Shown here one piece after another: positions 39,623 to 52,800 of a DNA stretch of 64,000 nt (position 1 is the first letter of the stretch; the number at the start of each line of letters is the position of its first letter). The position numbers and the translations under genes are program-made. The notes under the pieces are model-generated. The model saw nothing but the letters and a program-made list of their open reading frames with translations, had not been told where the DNA came from and ran no database searches. The stretch is from Hemileia vastatrix. Its lineage: Eukaryota; Basidiomycota; Pucciniomycetes; Pucciniales; Zaghouaniaceae. The stretch is taken from the NCBI GenBank assembly GCA_030280995.1, contig JASXTE010000151.1, positions 38,005 through 102,004 of the forward strand, given 5' to 3'.

Positions 39623-42600
39623 GAAGAAGCTGAAGAAAAAGATTGAACAATCTATATGATTTGAACTTGCAACGTTCAATGAAGATTTTGAAAGACTTTT
39701 CTTTTATTTACGTTGTTGTTGTTGTATTTGAATATTTTGGTTGTAGACAAACAACTTGATTGAGGCAATAAATAGAACACACAATGTTATCAATTCACTT
39801 ATATTGAAAGACAGATAATTGTTGTTGGTACTTTTTGCGTTTGTGGTTTTAATTTAATTTGGTACTCTTTATCACTCAATATATATATTCAATAATATTA
39901 TTGATGTTAATATTGATGTATTTTAAAGAATCATCTTTAAATACACCGGTTATTGAAAGACAAGATGAAGGAAGGAAGATTGTTTTTTACTTTTTCACTT
40001 TGATTTTGTTTATTGGTTATCGTGGAAGACTGGTTTACGTTTGATTGTAACGTTAATACGTCAATAAAGATACACCAATGTCATTGAGAATGTTAATGTT
40101 GATTAATTAAAGATGAAGATACAGCTTGTCACTTTGAGTGCAAAGAAGAAGAAAGATAAGAAGATTTCTTCAATCACAGTAACACACAAATAACATTCAA
40201 GTTGAAAGAGAGAAGATGAAAGACAAAGATTCGTCGATATACACAGACTCACTTATAGAATGAAAGGTAAATCAATCGATTCACAGTCACACAAGAACAA
40301 TCGTCGTCGTTGTCGTTGTTCAAATGTCGATCTGGTAATAATGAAAGAAGAAGAAGAAGAACAAGAAGAACAAGCACAGTAAAGTAAACACAAGGAATGT
40401 TCACTTGATTTAGATGAGTCAAGTGTACAGTTACAGTTGTATTTAACCAAAATTACTAAATATAACAATCAAATTAATCAATCAAATTAGAATGGTTTAC
40501 AACAAATAGTAGTTATCTTTGTCACAGAATATGTGATGATAACAACTAATAATGATGAAGGTGAAGGTGATGATGAAGATGATGATGGTGGTGTATGTTG
40601 GTAGTGTATGTGTGTATATGTTGATGATGATAACAATGATGATGGTTTATGATGATGATGTAATGGTTGATCAAACAATTGACATTGACATTATATCTTT
40701 CAAGTAAAGAAGTATATTTAAATTAACATTTGAATATGGAAGGATAAAAGATTCATATAAGTGTGTAAGATAAATAAACACAACACAAATACACACAGAT
40801 ACACACCAAATAGATGAACAAGTTATTCTTGTTGATGTTTTACTTGGTTGAGGTATTAACTTTTTCTCTCTTGTTCTTCTTATATTATATTTTTCTTCTT
40901 CTTTTTTCTTCTTTTTTGGTGGCTCAGTCTGTATTTTGTCTCTTGACACACTCTTGGTGCCACTTGGTCTCTCCTGCCTCAACTCGCACAACTCGCACAA
41001 CTCTTGGCTTGAGCATCACTCGATTCTTTCTCTCTCTTTCTTTCTCTTTCTCTCTTTCTTTCTCTTCTTTTCTTTTTCTCTCGCCTTCACATAACTATGG
41101 TGAAACTTCACTTCTCTCTCTTTCTCTTTTCTCTTCTCTCAACTGGTGACCTCGTAACTGGGCGCATGTTCTAACTGTCCTTACAAACTACTCTTGCCCG
41201 GGCCAAATATCCACACACACATACACATACACATACGGTAGTAGTAGTAGTAGCATACATACACACAGCACACACACACACACACATCTTCTACATCTTT
41301 CACATCCACATACACATACGCTTTCTTTCTCTTCTTCCATACACACATCGAAGGACGCAGTATCCGTAACCAAAGGAAGCATTGACTTCTCTTGATAAGA
41401 AGGAAAAAAAGACCAGAGTAAAGGACAATGATACACTAAAAGGACACACACACACACTCACACTCACACATATATACAGAGATATTCACATTTGTCTGTG
41501 AATGTGAGAACAAACCTGCTCATTTTCTTTTCTTACATTGGTACATACTGTCAAACCTTTTTGACAATGACATGAGTAAAAGTGTAAATTGACCCACTTA
41601 ACAGATAAAATGATGACATCAAGTTAGACAAAAAATCATCATCATATCAGTTAAGAGTAGAGAAGAGAAGGTAAGAAGACGATGATGATGACGAGTAAAT
41701 TCGATGGGCATAATATGAGAAGAGATACCTTTTTCTCATTCTCTTTCTTCTTGGTCTTCTTCATACTATCATACTGTAATAGTAATACTGTGTCAATGTG
41801 TAAATGTTCTATTCAATGGTTGAGAGGACAGACAAGGGACAAAGTGAATAAGTAAAGGCTACCTCGTAAGTATTCTTCTACAACATTCGCATCCTCAGGC
41901 ATTTCATTGCATTTTTTTTCTTCTTCTTCATCTTCCTTGTTGTAACTTTACTTTGACTCTTTCCATGTGTTTCCATATGACTGTGTGTGTGTTGTGTATT
42001 GATCTGTTAGCTGTTACTGCTACTGCTGCTGCTTCTCTCTCTTTGCCTTGTATCTTGGAAAGTCAGTTGAGTCTTCTCTTACGCGAATTATGTATATCAC
42101 TAGACAGAACAGTTCTCTCTCTCTCTCTCACTCACTGCCTTCTCTCCCTTTAGAACATTTTACCGAGCTGCTCAGCATCTTTCTTTCTTTCTTTCTCTAC
42201 CATTGCTACTGCTTCTGCTACTTCTCTGTCAAGTCAGTACAGTGCAAGAGCAGAAAAGTATACCTCAATCGATTGAACGACATACACAAGGAAAGAGAGA
42301 GAGACACATCCAACATCCAACATCCACATCCACATACACACACATACAAGATGAGAAAGAAACAGCCAGGGAAAAAGAAAAGACACAAAGTCACTCAGTC
42401 AGTCGACAATCGACAATCGACAAGGCCAATGGGTAAAGCTAAAAGTAAGGAAAAAGAAGTAAGAAAAGAAACTTGATTTCCTCGGTAACATGACAGGCAT
42501 CATCAGACATCACCAGACATCACATCACACACAAGGGGGGACAAGAGAGAGAGAGAGAGAGAGAGAGGAAGAAAAGAGAATAGACAAATTCACCATCTCT

Positions 42601-43857
42601 ATGACTCAGCTACTAGTACTTTTGTTATACAGTGGTGGTATGTTAAAAGATGCACCAGTAAAAAGGACAAAAAGTATATATAAAACTGAAAAAAAATGAG
42701 TGAAAAAAGAACAGAAAGTCAAAGTAGTGCAAAAAAAGAAAAGTTGACAAAAAAAATGAGCGATGAAAAGTCACAGTCAACTTTGTAAGTTCTTTTGTGT
42801 CCGGTTTGTAGGTTGAAGGTTTTTCCTTCTTCTTCTTCTTCTTTCTACCAAAGTGTAAGAAAAGAGAAGAAGAAGATGACAGACAGAGAGAGAGAGAAGA
42901 CATTTTATATAAGAGAAGACAGGAAGGATGGTAAGTGACATCCTTGTGAGTTGTGAAAAGAGAAAGAAAGAAAAAGAGAGAGAGAGTAAAACTAACTGAG
43001 TTGAACTGAATGTATCAAATAAACAACTAACTGAATAATATGATTCAAAGGATAATTTATTTTTCCCTCTTATATTCAAATTTACAGACAGATGAACACA
43101 TGAACACACAAACACACACACACAGATGTAGAGAGAGAACTAACAAACATTTCCTTCCTTCGTCATCCGTTTCATTTCATAGTCAATTGTAGTCAGTTGA
43201 ATAGTTGTCGTTGAATAAGTGTGAGACATTTTTACATTTCTTCATTTTTGCTATACTTTCAATTAACCATCAACCAAGACAGTAATTGAAAACTCGACAC
43301 TGAATATGTCAGTATTTCATCAAGTATTGCACAGGAATACAAATTAAAATTATGACACATCATATTCAACAGTATAAACTAACTTACAATCAAATTAAAG
43401 CAAATTAACGACAATAACAACAATAACAACAACAACAACAACAGTCAAGGGTCAAGTGAATTAATTCATGATAACAATTTAGTTAAAGATGTCGTAGATG
43501 TCTTTTATTATCTTTCAATAAGCGACACATTTGATCAGCGATAGATGGAAACAAACAAAAAAATTTTTTTTTTCATTTTTATTCGAGTGAGAAGAGGGAG
43601 AAGAATAAGGAGAAAGTAAGCAGCAAGTATGAAAACCTGGATGGTTTTGTTTTTTAAATTTCAATTTGTTGGTTAACACTTGCACCTTAGTAGAGTAACT
43701 CTGATTACAATACATTTACAATTTGTTTGTTTGAGTGTTAATAGTTTGATAGATGTTGTTGTTGTAGTTGTAGTTGTTGGTAATTCTTGTTGATGTTGTT
43801 GATAGGTTGATGTTGTTGGTTGATTTGATAATGATTTCAATTGTTATTATCCATTTA
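39584..43857. other. Intergenic region between SLC6 5' end and HUWE1 3' end
   Basis: About 4.3 kb, probably including the SLC6 promoter and the HUWE1 3' UTR. It contains CA/GT tracts (41,205-41,300, 41,445), a long CT-rich block (40,855-41,145), GA runs (42,543-42,568) and a CAA tract at 43,415-43,443. Open frames are translated repeats without domains. Confidence 0.55.
39592..39623. repeat. (TTG)n microsatellite in the SLC6 5' leader
   Basis: About ten TTG units directly upstream of the chosen SLC6 start codon. Read on the minus strand they would encode an Asn run if translation began further upstream, which I consider unlikely. Confidence 0.8.
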
Positions 43858-46800
43858 TTAAGCAAAGCCAAAACCTTCATTACACTCAAGAATAGCAAGG
43901 TGTAAGAAACGTTTAAGTTTATCATAAGTTTCATAAGCTGGAAGATCCAATTGATTAAAGCAAGTATGTGCAGATGGTAAACGATCAGTTGATCGATCAT
44001 CACGATGTATTTGAAATTTCTGTGTACCATTCATACCTTCAAGTGATGCAAAACCTTGTAATGGTACTTTAGATGTTCCAGTGACAAATTGTAAAAATTT
44101 AGCTCGATCAGCTTGATCAAATGATCGTAATGCACGCCAAAACCATTGAATTTGTAATGATGAAGATTGATATTTATGATATTCAGTATTAGCTTTGAGG
44201 TCATCAATGTCAATATTTGGAAGACCAGATATGAGTAATTCAGTTTCTTGCTCATTAAATATAGATATTAACCTTTTAGGTATTATTTCATAAAAACCTT
44301 CAAGGAATGCATTTAATTGCTTACGAATAGCTCCAGTCATTTTTTCTTGGCAAACAAGACGAACATATTCTTGTTTAGCTTCTTCAGTAACAGCAATATT
44401 ACGTCCATTTGGTTTGAGATCACGTACTTCAGTAACACCAAATTCTTGTACTTCTACACTGAATGTTAATTCATAACCTAATTCTTTTATATCATGTTCT
44501 AATAAAAAGACTAATCCTTGATAAAAAGAATAATCTTCACTTTCCATATCATGATATTTGACAAGTTTACCAAGTATATGTTTATAGAAAGATCGAGTGA
44601 AATAACATTCAAGTAATTTGTTATCATATATAGCTTTGGCAATTACTCTACCAACAAATTTAAAATATTGTAGATGATTAGAATTACAATGAGAAGCTGG
44701 ATTAATCATGTATGTTACACGATCACCAGGTGATGTTGTAAACAATGCATACATTGGATTGAATATTTCACGTGATATAATTGTATACCATTCACGAAGT
44801 AAACCACCAGCATCTTGTCCTTCTTCACCTTCAAAGACAATATAGAAACGATTTTTCCATTCATCAGGTGATCTACGATATAATTCACGGAAAGAATCTT
44901 CAAATACATGATCACGACGTACATGTACAACTAAATCTTCTCGACGAACTCCTTCATCTAATCGTTCAAGTTCTTGACGGAAGTATCTTCGTTTAACATC
45001 GAAATCAAGTACACGAGTATGATCAACTAATACAGCAAATGGCCCTTCAGCCAATGGTGTAGTTGATTGACGAAGTATTTGATTGAGAACCAATTTATGA
45101 GTTTCAGCAAATTGTAAAAATTTATGAGTATCAGATGGTAATGTAGTACCAGTTGAACTCGAAGTACCAGCCATACTTTCATCACGCATAGAATCAGGTG
45201 CAGATGGTGATGCAGGTTGATCATCAAGATGAGAAGTTTGATTTTCCCGTATATCTCGTGAATTTCTTCTAGGTTCTTTATCTGACGAGTGAACCAAAAA
45301 GAATGCTTCAACAGCAGGTTGTAAAACTAATACAGCATGATGATCAGGTGCATCAGCAAGTTCAACTAAACATCTAGATAAAGAATTCCATAAATCTTCA
45401 AGATACAATTGTACACTGAGTGTAGCATCTTCAGAAGGTACTGAAGGTGTATCATCCATTTTTACAGGGGTAGAATGACTTGGCCATCCAGTTTGATCAA
45501 CGTCCATATCAAATGTTTGTTGTTGTTGTCGACTTTCATCAGTTTCATTATGATTTGTCGGTTGACTTGGTTGTTGATCAGACGGTTGTTGTTGTTGTTG
45601 TGGTTGGGTTGGTGGTGGTAATTGCGATTGCTGTTGTTGAGTTTGTGGTTGAGGTTGCGACTGTTGTTGTGCTTGTATTTGAGATGATGGTTGATGTTGT
45701 TGTTGTTGAGTTGATTGACTTTGACTTTGTCTTGAATGTCCAGCAGATCTATTTGATTCTTTTTTCTTTTGAGCTTTAATTGACTTTTTAAGTTGAATGA
45801 TAACTTTAAGAATTCTCAAGAAGAAAGATTGACTCGATGTTTTAGATGTAAGAGTAGCCATAGATGGTAATTGTACTTCTTTAGATGTAACATTAGGTTT
45901 AAAATTAGTCGGAGCAGTAATAACAACTTGTCCATGGGTAAATCGATCATGTAAAATACCTTTAGAAGATTTATCTTTAGCATTAACATCAAATTCATCA
46001 TTTGATGTTGAAGCAAAAGTATTTGAAGATGTTTCATCACGAGTTTTAATATTAAGAAGACGTAATTCTTCATAAAGTGAATCAATATTACATTTAACTG
46101 TTTTACCAAGTTGTTGTGCTCCTTCCAATAATAATTTGAGAACAATTTCACGAGTTTTAGGACATGATTCAGAAAGTCGTAAAAGTAATGCATTGACATC
46201 TTCAAGACCTTCTTCAGAGCATGATTTAGATGTGAGTACTTCGACAGCTAATCGAAGTTGTTCTTCTCCCACAAGAGGTTTAGATGCTTCATTACCAGCA
46301 TTGAGCGTTTTGTTCGATTCTTTGACATCTAAAGATTGTAGTAGTGTAGTAGGTGCAGTATTATTAGGAGTGACATTTGGTAAGGCAGCTGGTAGAGCAG
46401 CAGATATGAGTGACAAAAGACGGAGTAAACGATCCGTAAGTTGAGCTGATCGCCTTATTACTGGATGTGATAGTAAGTTTATGATAGACCTTAAAGGTGA
46501 AAGCAATCCAGATGAAGAAGAATCTGTATCACTAGATGAACCAGTTGGTGTAGTAGATGTACAAGCAATCGATGGATGATTTTTCAATACTGATTTGCCT
46601 TTTTTACTAGTTGATAGAGAATCTAATTTAACAAGAACATCCCAAAAATCTGCATCTTTGTTTAATTTGGAAGAAGTGGTATCTGTTGGATCTTTCATTG
46701 AAAAGTTGAGTAATTTACCATAATTAGGATCATCTTTAGGTGGTGTTAAGATAGAATCCGTTAAGAATTGATCAGGGAATGATTTAGCAAGTGAAATTAA

Positions 46801-49800
46801 TGCATCAAGTACATGTCGAGTTACTAATGGTGCAGCTTGTGGATGAATCGTAACACCTTGACCAAGTGGACCAGAAGTGTTAGATGATGATGATGAAGAA
46901 GAAGAAGAGGATCGTTTACCACTTTGACTGTTAGAAGAACCACTAGAACCTAAGAATGGTCTTTGAATTTGAAAGACATTTGTCTTACATCCAAGTGCAG
47001 CGTCAAGTGAAATAGATAACCATGAAGCTACTTGATGATTAGTAACGGATCTATAAAATAAAAGAAAAGGGATAAAGAATAAAATAAGTATTAATAGATA
47101 TTAATGACCATAAAACATTTATCATGATGAGTAGGTCAATTCAATTGCTTAATTCCCAGTCATATCTCATAATCCATACCATCATGGTAAAGAAATTCTA
47201 ACGTTTCAAGATAAATTCAAATAATACACAGAAAACATATCGATAAAAGACTCAGCTTTAACCATCTTTTGGTTCATCCTAAATCACATATAAGAAAAAT
47301 AAATTTCTCATACCAATTCAGTCACCAAAAGTTAGCTTTAACTGTTTCATTTACCAAAAGTTTTATATGTAATTGAGTAAATCTTTCATCAACAAAAGAA
47401 TTCCTAGGCTATTCAGTGAGCTTTTCTAATCATAGGGAATTATATTAGTAATATGAATGGTACAAAGTAAGACCATCATCAATACTAACATACAACAGAC
47501 AAATACTAAGGTTAACCATGTTTCATTCTTAGTGAGTGTAAAAAATAATAAAAATAAATACTTACTTTTGTCCTTGTTGTACAGAATGTCCAGTTGAACT
47601 TTTAGATCGTGGTGACAGATCAATTTCTCTTGATTCACGAGTTCTTTCCATTATAGTAAGAAGTGATTGTATAACCCATTGACGTGTAGTAGTATGATGG
47701 GATAAATTTTTCAATACACGATGTAATCGACTAACATTCAACTTGGGTTCATCCACAAAAAGTAAAATAAGAAGGCAAGAAAGTGCTTCATGATCAAGTA
47801 GTTGTCTTCCAGAGTAACGTGGATGTGTACTAGAACCACTACGTATGGCAACATTAGGAGATAAACCAGAACCACCTAAACCAGATCCAGCTTGACCTCC
47901 ACGGAAATTTGCAGTCATCCATGCAGGATATGGTGGAGTTCCATTTGAAGCCAAAGCATGAATAGCATATCGAGTTGAGGTCAATCTAGCTGGGCCTCCT
48001 GCTAGTCGATGTGTAAGAAGAGGAATAAAAAAAAGAAGACAAAAGTGTCACATCAGTTGATGGGGTAAAAAAAGAAACAAGGATAAAGTTTGAAAGAAGA
48101 AGAAGAAAAAAAATCACGAAGGACAAAATGGAAAAGAGAGGAAAACGTAAAAGAAGATAAAGTGTGTTCACAAAACGTACCAGCTGAGCGTAAAATACGG
48201 GATAAGGTAGAATTAGCTTGACTTGTGAAAAAACGTTCTTGAATTTGACGATGACGATGTTCTAATTCAGTTCGAAGTGCTTGAGCTTCAGCAAGTAAGT
48301 CAGGTGGTAAAAGTGCAATTTGACTGTCATCCATGTCCGCAAGTACTTGTCGCCTAAGAGCAGGTGGTAATGTTTGGAAAAAACTAGCAGGATCTAATGG
48401 TGCATCTGGATTAGGTGGTTGATGTTGTTCACGTTCTATCCGTTGTTGAGCAAGTACTTCCTCTTGAATGGCAGGAGGAAGAGCAGCCAAAAATTCAGGA
48501 GAAATTTCACTACTAGCTAATTCAGCAGTAGCAATTGGTGCAGTAGTAGATGAAGATGGACCAGGACCACTAGATGACAGTTGTGAACTTCTAGCTCTTT
48601 GTTGTTGTAATCTACGTTGATCTGCGATAACTTCTTGACGAATAGATTCAGGTAAAGCCGCAAGGAAAGATGGGTCAACTCCTTCCGGTATTTCTGGATC
48701 TATTTTTATGGTATAGAAATAGTAAGGTTTATAGTAACAAGATAAAAAATAATAATATTTGTTAGTTAATAAGCATTCTTGAAAAGGTATAAAATTTGTT
48801 TAACCTTAACCAAGCTAAGAATTAACTCAATTTCATTGCTCTGCCAATACCTAATTAAAATGTAAAGCATATTATTGACTTTACATCTACTCAACGTTTG
48901 GCTCAACGTAACATTTGACCAGAGACAATACAAAAGACAAGGATAATTAATCATATAACAACTTACCTTGATTAGTAACAGGGGCTGATGTAGCATCGGT
49001 AGCAAGAGCTTGTGAATCAGTAGAATTAGATTCTGAGGTTAAATTTTCATTTACAGGGGCAAATGTATTCATGTCAGAGGAAATACGTCTCATACCAATG
49101 TTCATTAATGCATCATCTTGAGCAGCATTAGATGTTAAATCGGTAACATTTTGACTGGATGATTGATTAGCTTGTTGAGAATCTTCTTGTGGAACAAGTG
49201 AAAAGTTCATCATATCATCAGGAGGATCCATTATAACAGTGGGCAATAGTTCTACATTAGGTTGTTCATCATTAGAAGAACCACCACCACTATTAACGTC
49301 CATGTCATCCAATCGTCGATTGACAGAGGAAGAGTCTTCACTAGGAAAAGATTGAGCAGGAAGTTCCATCCAATCTGTCGTAGCAGGTGATGTGGGAGAT
49401 GATTCTTCTTGCATCATACCACTGTCAGATGGACCATTGGAAGAAGCAGGTTGATCAGAGATAGAAACATCACCAGGTCCACTGGTATCATCATTTGAAC
49501 TGGCAGAAGGAGGTTGATTATTTGTTGATGAAGCAACGGTAGCAGAAGCACCAACAACTGGAGCTAAAACTTGTTCAACCAATGAAGCAGCTAATAATTC
49601 AGTAGATGCATTAACAGTTGAATCAGATTCAACTCGAACAACTGTTTGACCACCTTCAGGTGAACCAGTGAAAAGTGTAGATGTAGCAGTTATTGTTTGA
49701 TTATTAGCATCAGAATTAGTTGATTCAGCTTCAGAATTACCTGGTAAGATAAGGTTAGAAGAATCATGTTGTTTTTTACTTGATTGTTTCTTTTCATCTT

Positions 49801-52800
49801 CTTCAACAAGTTTTCTTCGTTTTTCACGTCTTTCTGCAATTTCTTGATCACGTATTGTTTCAAGGAATCCAACAATTTCAGGTTTAATAGAAGCAATACA
49901 ATCATGTATTGAGTCGCCATCTAAAACTCGTGATTCTTCAGTCCATCTTACCATGGCAGATGGAATAGCACCAAGAGTTTGATTACCACTATGTGTCATA
50001 TATGAATTAGGATCATGTAATTCAAATAGATCAGTAACATCATCAGCAGCGATAATATGAAATTCATTACCAGACATAATAACACGACCTGAACCAGGAT
50101 TATCAGTAGATCCGGTAGCAATTTGTAGATAATCTTGTGCAGTTGAATTACCCAATAAACGTTGTAAAATTAATGGTTGATTACCATATCGTGGATGTAT
50201 TGGAAAATGACGATTAAAAGCTGATGAAAAACCAGTATCACGTGGATGTCGATTTACACGTGAACGTGGCATTCGAGCAGATCTTGTAGCAAGAATAGAT
50301 GCAGGTGCAGTACCACTGTTACCAATAAGTCCACTTGTCATATCTTGTTGTCGATTAAGTAAAGGATGTGAAACAGAAACTGAATTAGGTGCTGGTGGTA
50401 CAGATGGTTGAGCTGTTTCAGCAGCTTGTCCACCATTAGAAGGATATTCAGCTTCTAACATTGGTATTAAACTTGTTATACCACGAACTTCACGTAAAAG
50501 ATTTGCCGGAATAAAATCATCAATATCAAATAAGAAATCATCTTCATTACCAATCATACGTAGGATATTACTTTCACGTTCAGTATCAAGACTTTCTTCC
50601 ATCATACCTTCTTCTTCATCATCATCATCAACTTCATCAGCTTGATCATCATCATCTTCATCTTCATCTTCATTTTCAGCACCGGAATTATCATCATCGT
50701 CTTCATCATCTTCATCGTCATCGTCATCATCATCATCAGAACTAGAATCACCATCTGATTCTGTATCAGCACCTGCATTGGCACCATTGACTGTGGTATC
50801 ATGTGATTCGTTAACACCACCATCATCAATGTTGACAGAATCATCAATAGGTTCATGTCTCATTTCTTCATCTTGACCAGCCATCATTGCTGCAACACGA
50901 TTGATTGAGTCAATAGTAATATTATCATCAACCAATACACCAACAGCAGCTTCAGAATCAGTAGCATCATCAACAGTAGCATCAGCATATGCATGTGTAT
51001 CAGATATAGAACTCATTTCAGTACCAGCATGACCACCAGTACCAGTAATAGAAGGACCACTTGAACGTGCTTGTTGTCCACTTTGTTCAGATGTAGTTAA
51101 ATGTTCATCAGTTCTTGTTGAACTAAGCATTTCATCAACACGAAAACTTCCTTCAGTAAGAGATCCAGTATCAGATGCTTGACTCATAGTTATTAAACAA
51201 TCATGTCCAAGTGGTTGAGGTAGATTAATGTAAGGAGGATTAGTTGGATCATCCATTTGTTCTTGACTGATAGCATTAGACTTAGATTTTTTTGACAACG
51301 GTGCAATTGGACCAATTTGATTAACAACACGAGACAATGTTTCTAAAGGTTTAAGAGCCGAATTAACAGTTAATGCCATTAAAGGTGATGATAAATCAAG
51401 TGAATGTGTAACACGAGCTAAATCATTAACCAATCCTTTACGTAGCATTAACTTAACCATATTAGATAATGTTGGTGGACCACGAATTGTACCCATAGAT
51501 GATGGTAATTGATGACTTGATGGTGTAACCGATGGACATGATTCAATCATTGTATTCATCACAGCTGCAATTGCTTGAATTCGAGCATGTTTTTCACTAG
51601 ATTCAACTAAATTAAGAGCTCGATTAAGTGATGCTTTAACTTCGCTGACCAATTGTGATTGAGCTTCAAAACAATGATTACAAGATGATAAAGCAGCAAT
51701 TAAAACTCTAGCCAATGCAGGACAATCTTTATCACCAGTTGTTTGAGTAGCTGGTAATAAATGATCTAAAATAAAAGCTAATGATGTACAATCTTCAGTA
51801 ATTAATTCAGATTGACCCATAGTGTACGTATGTTCAGTAATTAATTTGGCAACAACAGAATATGAACGTGCTAATTCAGCCAATAAACGTAATAATGATG
51901 ATTGTGACATTAGGGGACGATTTTTCTTTGATTCTTCTTCCTTATTTTTGAAGTCATTAGTGTTAAGTTCAACATAAGCATTTTCAACTGAATCTTCATC
52001 AATATCATCATTTTCACGTTGTCGATTGGGTGCAGCATCAACTGATGATGTACCTGATGAACCAACAGGTGGAGGTGGACCAGTAGGTGTTACAGCAGTA
52101 CTAGAACCAGAACCAGCAGTTGTATTTGATGGTGGTATAAGTCCACTATTATTGATACAACTAGTTAAATCTTTTGATTCATTAATAGGTGTTGTAGCTG
52201 GTGCTTTAACAGTTAATGAATTAAGAAGATCACTGATAAGAGTTTTAGCAGTTTTAGATGGTGCAGTTGAAGTAGGTGGTTTACCAGCAATTATTTTAAG
52301 TTGTTGAGCTTGATTAGGATTTTGTTGTATTAAATTGTCTTGTGTATCATTTTTAGTTAAAGTAGGTAATGATATACGTAGTGATGATTTAGCAACTTCA
52401 ATAAATACTTGTTTATCTCGACAAGCAGCAGGACCAAGACCACGTAAAACATAATGAAGTTCACGTAATGTTGCATGTGAATGATGTACACTTGATCGAA
52501 CTACTTTTTCCATAGTTTGACGTAACATACAAGAATCTTCAAGAACATGTCTTACAATTAAACTAGCTAATGATATAAAACCAGAAAATGCATTATTATG
52601 TGTTAATTGAAGTATAGCACGTACACCACCTTGTTCAGCAAATAATGTAGCCATATCATGTGAACGAGTAAGTCGTAAACATAATCTCATTACAGCATGA
52701 AGTGATTCTGGTTCAACAGGAACAGATATAAATTCCACAGATGATCGTATTAGTGAAATTTTTTGACTTTCTTCTAAACCTTTAAGAATTTTAAAGTCAG

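Noticed and set aside
39584..39679. Upstream start for the SLC6 protein giving an Asn-rich leader
   Set aside because: It is a translated TTG microsatellite. ATG 39,583 gives a normal SLC6 cytoplasmic N-terminus.
40487..43121. CT- and CA-rich open frames on both strands
   Set aside because: Pure low-complexity translation; no start context or family resemblance.
45480..45779. Plus-strand open frame of about 99 codons
   Set aside because: Antisense shadow of the Gln-rich linker of HUWE1; Val-rich because of CAA/CAG repeats.
50602..50856. Met/Lys-rich open frame on the minus strand
   Set aside because: Out-of-frame reading of the Asp/Glu-coding GAT/GAA repeats of HUWE1.
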